This document shows positions 17,662 to 24,935 of a stretch of DNA of 64,000 nucleotides, piece after piece (the first letter of the stretch is position 1; every line of letters begins with the position of its first letter). A program made the translations under genes and the position numbers. The DNA is from a bacterium (GTDB taxonomy: Bacteria > SZUA-182 > DTGQ01): positions 1 to 64,000 of the forward strand of contig JAILZY010000008.1 of the NCBI GenBank assembly GCA_023512255.1, read 5' to 3'. Below the pieces are notes generated by a model. That model saw only the letters and a program-made list of their open reading frames with translations. It searched no databases and had not been told where the DNA came from.

Positions 17662-17793
17662 TGAACCTTATGCCATAACTTTCACAAAATGTGTGAGTTA
17701 ACATTCTGGAAGAATATAAAGCTTTTCAGATGTTCGCTCTGGATTCAGGATGAATGATGAGCAGGCAGATGAGAGAAGAAAAATAAAGGAGAA

Positions 17794-19152
17794 ATGATCA
17801 TGACAGCAATTGAACCATCAGGTCGGCAGCCAAAGCAGTCTGATGTCCTAATCATTGGCAGATGGCTTCTGTCTATGTCTGGCCAGCCTGATCCCATCGA
17901 ATATGGCGCCGTGGCTATTCAGGCCGACCGAATCATTGAGACGGGCCGGGCCGATGAGCTTGAGAAAAAATATCAGGCTAGAGAAGTCTTTCATCTTCCT
18001 CACCATTTAATCATGCCGGGTTTGGTCAATGCCCATACTCATGCAGCCATGACCCTTTTTCGGGGGCTAGCGGACGATCTTCCCCTGATGGATTGGCTGC
18101 AAGGATATATCTTCCCAGCAGAGAGGAAGCTTTCCGACAGCTTGGTTTATGCTGGCACTCAGCTTGCTTGCCTTGAGATGCTGCTTTCTGGGACAACAAC
18201 CTTTTGCGATATGTATCTTTTCGAAAAATCAGCCGCCCAGGCTGCCCGGGACATGAATATGCGAGCCGTTGTGGGTGAGGTTCTATATGATTTCCCCTCG
18301 CCTAACTATGGTCCGCTGGAGGCCGGTTTTCGGTATACTGAAGAGCTGATTCAGCAGTGGCAGGGGGATTCGCTCATTTATCCGGCTGTAGAGCCCCATT
18401 CTCCTTACACCTGCTCGCCCGATCTTCTAAAGAAGAGTAAAGAGTTGGCTGAAAAATATAATGTTTCTTTTATTATTCACTTGGCCGAAACTAGGCAAGA
18501 AGTTCGGCTAATTCAGGAGCGGTATGGGAAAAATCCGATTCAACATCTGGCATCTCTTGGAGTGTTGGATCATCAGGTGCTGGCCGATCATTGCATCTGG
18601 CTCGAGGAGCAGGATATCGAATTGCTCAAAGAGCGCAAAGTTAGGGTAGCTCATATGCCGGAGAGCAACATGAAGCTAGCCTCAGGCGTAGCTCCCGTCC
18701 CTCGGCTGCTTGATCAGGGAATCACGGTAGGGCTTGGCACTGATGGCTGTGCCAGCAACAATAACCTGGACCTTTTTCAGGAAATGGATATGGCCGCTAA
18801 GCTCCACAAGGTCTTTACCGCAGATCCAACGGTCATGGGGGCTAAAACGGTGCTGGAGATGGCCACCATAGGAGGAGCCAGGGCCTTTGGTCTGGAGGAT
18901 GAGATCGGCAGCCTGGAGCCGGGGAAAAAGGCAGATATTATCGCCGTTGATCTAAATCAACCTCATCTGGTTCCTCTCTACAATATTTACTCTCAACTGG
19001 TTTATGCGGCACGAGGAGCTGACGTCGATAGTGTCTGGATCAATGGGGAGCTGCTGGTCAAAGAGCGGCGGCCTGTCAAGGCTGACCTTGAGAGGATTCT
19101 GGCCCAGGCCAGAGAGTTAAAAGAGCAGGTGCTCAGGTTTTTAAACCAATGA
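17794..19152 (+). CDS. mtaD: S-adenosylhomocysteine/MTA deaminase family amidohydrolase, paralogue 1
   Basis: This 452-residue metal-dependent amidohydrolase shares the MtaD/SsnA layout. A small beta domain precedes the metal motif NAHTHAAMTLFRGLADD at about 75. The further metal and catalytic residues are in IIHLAETRQE, DHCIWLE and LGTDGCASNN. The family deaminates SAH, methylthioadenosine and adenosine, or aminodeoxyfutalosine in menaquinone synthesis. Paralogue 2 follows 44 bases later, so the pair may divide these substrates. Position after the nucleoside phosphorylase supports a nucleoside salvage role. Confidence 0.88.
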   Translation: MIMTAIEPSGRQPKQSDVLIIGRWLLSMSGQPDPIEYGAVAIQADRIIETGRADELEKKYQAREVFHLPHHLIMPGLVNAHTHAAMTLFRGLADDLPLMDWLQGYIFPAERKLSDSLVYAGTQLACLEMLLSGTTTFCDMYLFEKSAAQAARDMNMRAVVGEVLYDFPSPNYGPLEAGFRYTEELIQQWQGDSLIYPAVEPHSPYTCSPDLLKKSKELAEKYNVSFIIHLAETRQEVRLIQERYGKNPIQHLASLGVLDHQVLADHCIWLEEQDIELLKERKVRVAHMPESNMKLASGVAPVPRLLDQGITVGLGTDGCASNNNLDLFQEMDMAAKLHKVFTADPTVMGAKTVLEMATIGGARAFGLEDEIGSLEPGKKADIIAVDLNQPHLVPLYNIYSQLVYAARGADVDSVWINGELLVKERRPVKADLERILAQARELKEQVLRFLNQ

Positions 19153-19196
19153 ACTTTTTTTGAGGAGAGGCGAAGCAGAAATCTGAGGAAAAGACA

Positions 19197-20519
19197 ATGC
19201 AGAAAGCAGACCTATTGATTTGCGGTGGGATAATACTGACCCTCGATGAGCAGGATTCGGTTATTGATCCAGGAGATATTGCCATCAGGGGAGATACTAT
19301 TTTGGACATCGGGCCAAATCTGTCGGATAAATATCAAGCCTCCACCCTTCTTGAGGCCAAAGGCCATCTGGTTATGCCAGGGCTCATCAATGCTCATACC
19401 CATGCGGCTATGACCCTATTTCGTGGGCTGGCTGATGATCTTGCCTTGATGGATTGGTTGAAAAATTATATCTTTCCGGCTGAAGCTCGGTTTATGAGCC
19501 CAGAGCATGTCTATCTTGGAACCATGCTAGCCTGTCTTGAAATGATAAAATCTGGCACTACTACCCTGAGCGATGCCTATTTCTTCGAGCCAGAGGCTGC
19601 CCGGGCAGCTAATGATGCCGGTCTTCGGGCTGTGGTGGCTCAAGGTATCATTGATTTTCCCTCTCCTGACGCTCCTGATCCCAAGGAGAGCTTGAGGCTG
19701 GCCGAAGAGTTTATCTGCCAATGGAAGTGGTCTGATCGGATCAGCCCAGCTATCTTTTGTCACTCGGCCTATACTTGTAGCCCTCAGACGATTCAGAAGG
19801 CCAAGAGGATGGCTGAGCGACATGCTGTCCCCTTTGGCCTTCATCTTGCCGAAACCCAGCAGGAGGTCCAGGAGATTGTACATCGGTACGGGAAGCGGCC
19901 AGTGCAGCATCTGGCTGATCTTGGGGTCCTGGATGAGACAGTTATGGCTATTCATTGTGTATGGCTTGATCAGCGGGAGATCGACCTGCTTCAAGAATTG
20001 CAGGTTAAGGTAGTGCATGTGCCAGAGAGCAACATGAAGCTGGCCTCTGGCATCGCCTCCATTCCTCGGTTGCTTGAGCGGGGAATCACTGTGGGGCTTG
20101 GCACTGATGGCTGTGCCAGTAATAATGACCTTGATATGTTCAGGGAAATGGATACTGCGGCCAAGCTACACAAGGTTTTCAGCCAGGATCCGACCGCTCT
20201 CAAGGCTAGGCAACTCGTTCGCATGGCCACAAGGGAAGGGGCGGCGGTTTTGGGTCAAGGCCACAGGATCGGCTCGCTGGAAGTTGGCAAAAAGGCAGAC
20301 CTGATTATCCTCGACCTCCAAAAACCCCACCTTCTGCCAGTATACAATTTTTATTCTCACCTGGTTTATACTTTCAGTGGCGCTGATGTCGATAGCGTGA
20401 TCGTCAATGGAGCCCTGCTTATGCGGAACCGAAAGGTTTTGCACTTAGAGGAAGAAAAGCTCATTGAGCGCATCGTTGATCTGTCCAGACAGATTCAGGG
20501 ACAGATGCGGGGAAGATGA
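19197..20519 (+). CDS. S-adenosylhomocysteine/MTA deaminase family amidohydrolase, paralogue 2
   Basis: This 440-residue paralogue of the preceding gene has the same landmarks: NAHTHAAMTLFRGLADD, GLHLAETQQE, AIHCVWLD, PESNMKLASG and LGTDGCASNN. The two differ most in the segment after the first motif and in the active-site roof (EPHSPYTCSP against FCHSAYTCSP), which is where substrate choice is likely set. Keeping two copies side by side suggests different substrates, for example SAH/MTA for one and aminodeoxyfutalosine for the other. That is inference. Confidence 0.87.
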   Translation: MQKADLLICGGIILTLDEQDSVIDPGDIAIRGDTILDIGPNLSDKYQASTLLEAKGHLVMPGLINAHTHAAMTLFRGLADDLALMDWLKNYIFPAEARFMSPEHVYLGTMLACLEMIKSGTTTLSDAYFFEPEAARAANDAGLRAVVAQGIIDFPSPDAPDPKESLRLAEEFICQWKWSDRISPAIFCHSAYTCSPQTIQKAKRMAERHAVPFGLHLAETQQEVQEIVHRYGKRPVQHLADLGVLDETVMAIHCVWLDQREIDLLQELQVKVVHVPESNMKLASGIASIPRLLERGITVGLGTDGCASNNDLDMFREMDTAAKLHKVFSQDPTALKARQLVRMATREGAAVLGQGHRIGSLEVGKKADLIILDLQKPHLLPVYNFYSHLVYTFSGADVDSVIVNGALLMRNRKVLHLEEEKLIERIVDLSRQIQGQMRGR

Positions 20520-20654
20520 GCCAATAGTGGCGATGGTAGGTTGGAGGCTTTTATTCACCCTCACTAACACTAAAGCCTTCCCATCAAGGGGTAGGATGGG
20601 TATGAGGTTTGCCAATAAAAAATAGGGAACATTTAAAAAAATGACCATTTTGAT

Positions 20655-20684
20655 TTGACAGCCTGATTTCAGGCTAGTTATACT
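20655..20684 (+). promoter_or_regulatory. Promoter with palindromic operator, now facing the IS
   Basis: TTGACA (20655-20660) and TATACT (20679-20684) form a good promoter with an 18-base spacer. The spacer holds the perfect inverted repeat GCCTGA-TT-TCAGGC (20661-20674), the usual position for a repressor site. Reading rightward, only about 80 AT-rich bases follow before the insertion element, and no gene on this strand continues. The original target may have been displaced. Confidence 0.5.
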
Positions 20685-20766
20685 TAATAATAAAGACTTT
20701 ACTTATTATATATTCATATTTTTGCATATTTATACTACTTTCTGTATATTTATACTATCTCTTATT

Positions 20767-21875
20767 AAAATTCGCTCTCATATATCAGACACCAGAGTGA
20801 GTCCTTTGTGGTGAAAGAATAATGAGTAAAAAAGGTTCATGAGTGTGGCAATAAAATCTTTAACATTCTGCAATGTCGAGTTTAAGATAAACATAGATCG
20901 TTCAAAAGCAGTCAAATTGCGATGATTACGCTGGAATTGAAATACCTTAGCATAATCAGGCAGGTATTCTTGGGATACCCCTCTGAAAGGGAGTATAAAG
21001 AGCAGCCAAGACAACCAAAGGCTCTCGGCACGGTTCTCATGTACATCTCCTCGAACATACTCTTTTTGGCTATGGTTGACCGTCTCGTGCTTATAGCCCG
21101 CTTTTCCCAAAAAGCTATAGCAAGAGGCAGTATCACTGTAAATGGTACTACCCTTTTCCACCCGCTTCTCAAAGGCCGCTCTCAAAGTCTCCTCTTTTAC
21201 ATCTGGGAGAACCTCTACCACTACTTCGCCTTGACGATTGGCCATGCCCTTAATTACAGGGGAATCCTTCTGGGCCGATCCTCTTCCAGGCCCCTATTTC
21301 TTTCCTCTCCTGCGAGCAGGCCGATTCACGGCGATAGGATCATTCGCAGGACGACCAGCCTTATGCCCCGATGTCTGATAAATTTCATCCACTTCAATGA
21401 CTCCGGACAACCGTCTGTCTTGCTCCAATTTAATCTCCCGATTCCTTATGATCCGTACAGCTCTCAAGGCTGTGAGATAATTGCAGGGAATCTCTCGGGC
21501 AATCTGCAATGTTGTTTTCCCCAACTCTACCAGGTACATTACCAAAAACCAGGCAGACAAAGGAAGCTTGCTCTTTTCGAAGATAGTACCAGTACGGTCA
21601 TTGAATTCTTTCCCACAACTATAGCAATGGTACCTATGGCACGCACTCTCCCAGGGAACAGTCCAGGGACCTGTCACCCCGCTCTGTCCACAGTATGGGC
21701 AGCGGATAATCCCATCGGACCATCGATGGTTGCGAAGGACTCTGTAGCAGGCTCCTTCATCCAGCAAACTCTGAAATGTGTCTTTTCGACCGCAACACAT
21801 GGCTTTCATAATTTATCAACTCCCTTTTCTATTTTATCACAGCGATGGCGTCTAATAAATTGAGAGCGATTTTTA
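20767..21875 (-). mobile_element. IS1595/ISXO2-family insertion sequence
   Basis: The element is about 1.1 kb with imperfect terminal inverted repeats. The left end is AAAATTCGCTCTCATATATC and onward (20767-20794). The right end, read on the minus strand, is AAAAATCGCTCTCAATTTAT and onward (21875-21847). Both continue into AGAC-CCA-like sequence. The only gene is the transposase on the minus strand. No clear target duplication could be identified by eye, so the ends are approximate. It lies exactly between the purine-salvage genes and the defence island. Confidence 0.75.
20778..21809 (-). pseudogene. ISXO2-like transposase interrupted by an in-frame TAG
   Basis: The N-terminal part (21294-21809, 171 aa) has the zinc ribbon CPYCGQ...CYSCGKEF and the first catalytic segment VIEVDEIY. 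The C-terminal part (20778-21245, 155 aa from an internal ATG) holds SDTASCY and the HENRAESLWSWL-like end of the DDE domain. The two are in the same frame. The only break is TAG at 21296-21294, after RRRGKK, followed by sense codons leading straight into the C-terminal part. The element is therefore probably inactive unless the stop is read through. Confidence 0.8.
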
Positions 21876-21934
21876 TACGAATCGACCTGGTACCCTATTT
21901 GGCATAAAATTAGGAGTAAAACAATGCGGCTTCG

Positions 21935-22720
21935 CTATCTCTGGGGCTTTGTTGTCTGCTTTCGCAGCATGAGCAGCTCATCGTCCAACCCGTGGCGGAG
22001 AAGATCGAGTCTGGATGACGCAGCCACGAGGCTTTCGGCGTGGACCGGCTTGATCCGGAACGGGAAGAGGCTCGGGCTGTCGATCAGATCTTTCAGCGGA
22101 GCCGAACAGCTGGCCCGGGCGTGGAGGGACGCTTCGGCCAGCCAGGCGATCAGTCGGGAATCCTCAACAGCCAGCGTTGTCCCGGCAGAGTAAATGCCCT
22201 TTGCGCCGCTCTCCTGAAGCACGCCCCAGTCGAGGTACGAACGCAGCACGCGGCGGGCTGCTCGGGAAACGGTCTCCCGCTCGCCGTATTGCTCGCGAAC
22301 CCTGCGCTGGACATGAGCCGCGGCAGCGGAGCCCTGAAGCCTCAGAAGACGGCCGGTCTGAGTGGCTACACACGACCAGAACGGGTAGACGGCCATGACC
22401 ATCCCCCAGTGGATGGCTAGGCGCAAGTTATGAGGACTGAGGACTGAGTACTGAGTAGAAAGAAAGGCAAGACCGTCGTTTCGCAACGGAATGAGATCCT
22501 CTGGTGTAGTTACCCAAATCTTGCGCATGATAGAGATAATTTTATTACGATTACATCCCTTCGCCTGGCCGCCTATGGAAACCTTGTCCTTTAGTAGCTC
22601 TTGCAAGGCATCATTGATCGCAGCCTTGTCATTCCCTGCCAAGACCAGGTTGGCTGTCTGCTCAAGCCATTCCAGACGCACCCGCTGACTGAATCCGATA
22701 TGGTTTCTCCTGTATGTCAT
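21935..22720 (-). CDS. Terminal gene of the BREX-3-like cluster (BrxA position)
   Basis: This 261-residue basic, helix-rich soluble protein is the last gene of the defence unit, after pglZ. In BREX type 3 loci this place is held by brxA, a small winged-helix protein. I cannot confirm homology by eye, so the identity rests on position. The segment FLSTQYSVLSPHNL (about 87-100) is encoded by an inserted heptamer repeat (22431-22460) and probably does not belong to the ancestral protein. Composition is GC-rich like the rest of the island. Confidence 0.55.
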   Translation of the reverse strand: MTYRRNHIGFSQRVRLEWLEQTANLVLAGNDKAAINDALQELLKDKVSIGGQAKGCNRNKIISIMRKIWVTTPEDLIPLRNDGLAFLSTQYSVLSPHNLRLAIHWGMVMAVYPFWSCVATQTGRLLRLQGSAAAAHVQRRVREQYGERETVSRAARRVLRSYLDWGVLQESGAKGIYSAGTTLAVEDSRLIAWLAEASLHARASCSAPLKDLIDSPSLFPFRIKPVHAESLVAASSRLDLLRHGLDDELLMLRKQTTKPQR

Positions 22721-22732
22721 TCAGAATTCCTC

Positions 22733-22838
22733 TTACGGGTTACGAGTTATGGGTTACGAGTTACGAGTCATTAAACTCACAACTCACAACTCACAACTCT
22801 CAACTCGTAACTCATCATTACCCAGTCCTCATCACTCA
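22733..22838. repeat. Heptanucleotide repeat block between pglZ and the BrxA-position gene
   Basis: The block is built of seven-base units: GTTACGA, GTTATGG, GTTACGA, GTTACGA on the left and AACTCAC three times, AACTCTC, AACTCGT, AACTCAT on the right, forming a large imperfect palindrome. CAGTCCTCATCACTCATCACT follows. It is the only intergenic member of a set otherwise inserted inside genes of this island. Confidence 0.8.
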
Positions 22839-24935
22839 TCACTTCCCCACGCCTCGCATCTCGATATGTACCAGAGGGACGATGAGTTCCTCGACTGAAA
22901 CGCCGCCATGGCTCACGATGCGCTGCTTTTCCTGGACAAACGTCTGCCGAGCGGGGGCCAGCAGGGCGAGGTAGTCCTCCGGGAGACCAACGGTTCCCCA
23001 TTCCATCGCGGCGGGAAAGCGTTCCTTCACCTTGGCGCGTAGGGCCGCGTCGGGATAGATGCGGACCCGTTCGCCGCGCAGGTCTGCCACAGCCCCTTCG
23101 GATGGACGACCGCAGCCTTCCGCCTCGATGTTGCCATGATCAGAGGTCAAATAAACAAGGAAGCCCCGATCCAAGAGCAGATCGAGGAGTGTGTTCAGAT
23201 ACGGCTGCTTGGCCCACTGGCGCACCTGGTTGTGCATCCCGGCGGTGCCCATTTCCATCCCATGCATGATCCTGTCGACCTTGTCCACGACCAGCCCGAC
23301 GACCCTTGCCTTGGTATGAGAAAGCGCTTCGGAAACGCTTTCCAGGCCGCCGTCGCCCAGACCCTTGAGGTAGACGACCTCGTTTGGTGCGAGGCCCTGA
23401 TCTGCCCAGAACTGCGCCCAAAGTGCTGGTTCCTTGTCCGTGGTCTGGATGCTGTTCGGGAAAAAGATGGGAGCCTTGCCGGCAAAAGTTGCCTGGCGTG
23501 AGACTGAGGTAAGCGAAGGAATCCAGGCAAAGACCGCCTGCTCCCGGAATCGCAGTCCGGGCTGCTTTGCGGCAAGTGCTTCGCGGATCACCAGCCATTG
23601 GTCCAGGGCAAGGCCGTCGATCACCAACAAAGCGAGCTTTGTTGGTGATCGCAGTGATGAGTGATGAGGACCGGGTAGTGAGTTGGCCAAAAAGAGCGGG
23701 ATATGATGAACCATGGCCGGCGGATTTGGAGGCAACTGGATAAGTCCTGCATATCGCCTCTGTATCCAAGATAGAAATCGCTGATCGACCCTTCGTGTAA
23801 GTGCATCGATACGATCATTCTGTCTTTCACTCAGTCCCCAGTCCTCATTACTCATTACTTTCAATTCCGCCCATCCGCGGGCAAAGTGGAGCCAGTCCGT
23901 GTGCTTCGCGTCCTTGGCCGGGATGGATGCCTCTAGGCTGTCGATGAGCTTGGCCAGACGACGGGACCTGTCCTCTGTGGGAGCCGCTCTAACGCCGATG
24001 CCTACCCAGGTTTTGGACAGGGTTTCCGCATACTCGTGTGGGACTGGATGCAGCACACCCTCGACGAACAGGTTGTCGATGTAGACCCGGATGTCATGGT
24101 GGTCGAAGGGAAGTTCGACAGGTCCCTTGATGGATAGACCGTAGGGCTTCTCTTCCTCACGAACGACTGCCTGTGCCGTGCCCGGCACGGCAGACAGGCC
24201 TGCCTGTTCCGAGGCTTCGGCAGGCCTGCCGGACGCCCCTTTGGCTGCCTCACGGTCAAGAAAGATCGGCCAGCGCTCTTGGAGGAACGCGAAGAAGGCT
24301 TCCCTGTCCGCCACCAGTGTCTCAAGTGGCCATTCGTCGAAGATGTTAGTCTGGCGCAGAAGCTGGATGAACCGCTCGTCGAGGATAGCAGGGATGCGTT
24401 GTCCGCGGTAGTGACGGCGCAGGAGTACCCGCAGGAGGTCCGATGGCTGTTTGATCAGCTCGGGAGCGATTTCAAAGACGTGCCGGAGGACGAACTCCTT
24501 GGTGGCGTTGTCGCTAAGCTGGCCAGGTGCATGTCGGATCGAAGCCTGATACAAGGCATCGAGATCTCCTCTGTCCAGGGCGCTCACAACCGGGCAGCTT
24601 AGGTTCGGAAAGATTTCGCCGAGGTTGAAGGAGAGTTTGCGACCGGCCTGGAGTAGATCATAGGGTAACCCGCTGAGGTCGCTTGCTTGGGAGCGCAATA
24701 CCACAACGAGGTCCGTGTGCTCCCCGCGGTCCCAGCGGGAGCGAAACTTCGATTCATAGGCGTAGCGGAACGCGATACGGTCTTCGAACGGGATCAGCTC
24801 AAAGCCACGCTCGCGGATGCCTTCGAGAATGCCTTCTTCGAGGAGCAGTCCGTCCGGATCGGCCACTAGGGTGAGTCGAGCGACCTTCGGAGTGAATTCC
24901 TTCAGGATTTGATCGCGCCAGCTACTCATGGCCAC
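22839..24935 (-). CDS. pglZ: BREX-3-type PglZ, alkaline phosphatase superfamily
   Basis: This 698-residue protein has a PglZ domain in its C-terminal half. LLVIDGLALDQW (about 437-448) and the metal-site motif LTSDHGNIEAEG (about 597-608) are intact, and SHGGVSVEELIVPL near the end is typical. PglZ is a core BREX protein required for defence. Three segments look inserted in frame: the palindromic unit at 24189-24231 (Ala/Gly-rich SGRPAEASEQAGLS), and heptamer units at 23829-23860 (VMSNEDWGLS) and 23653-23685 (LPGPHHSSLRS). It overlaps the helicase gene by 14 bases. Confidence 0.88.
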   Translation of the reverse strand: MAMSSWRDQILKEFTPKVARLTLVADPDGLLLEEGILEGIRERGFELIPFEDRIAFRYAYESKFRSRWDRGEHTDLVVVLRSQASDLSGLPYDLLQAGRKLSFNLGEIFPNLSCPVVSALDRGDLDALYQASIRHAPGQLSDNATKEFVLRHVFEIAPELIKQPSDLLRVLLRRHYRGQRIPAILDERFIQLLRQTNIFDEWPLETLVADREAFFAFLQERWPIFLDREAAKGASGRPAEASEQAGLSAVPGTAQAVVREEEKPYGLSIKGPVELPFDHHDIRVYIDNLFVEGVLHPVPHEYAETLSKTWVGIGVRAAPTEDRSRRLAKLIDSLEASIPAKDAKHTDWLHFARGWAELKVMSNEDWGLSERQNDRIDALTRRVDQRFLSWIQRRYAGLIQLPPNPPAMVHHIPLFLANSLPGPHHSSLRSPTKLALLVIDGLALDQWLVIREALAAKQPGLRFREQAVFAWIPSLTSVSRQATFAGKAPIFFPNSIQTTDKEPALWAQFWADQGLAPNEVVYLKGLGDGGLESVSEALSHTKARVVGLVVDKVDRIMHGMEMGTAGMHNQVRQWAKQPYLNTLLDLLLDRGFLVYLTSDHGNIEAEGCGRPSEGAVADLRGERVRIYPDAALRAKVKERFPAAMEWGTVGLPEDYLALLAPARQTFVQEKQRIVSHGGVSVEELIVPLVHIEMRGVGK
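24189..24231. repeat. Palindromic element inside pglZ
   Basis: GGCAGACAGGCCTGCCTG and CGGCAGGCCTGCCG form overlapping inverted repeats around GAGGCTTCGG. The unit is multiply palindromic and encodes a low-complexity stretch in the linker of pglZ. It differs in sequence from the heptamer repeats and from the REP units, so a third class of small element is present in the island. Confidence 0.6.
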
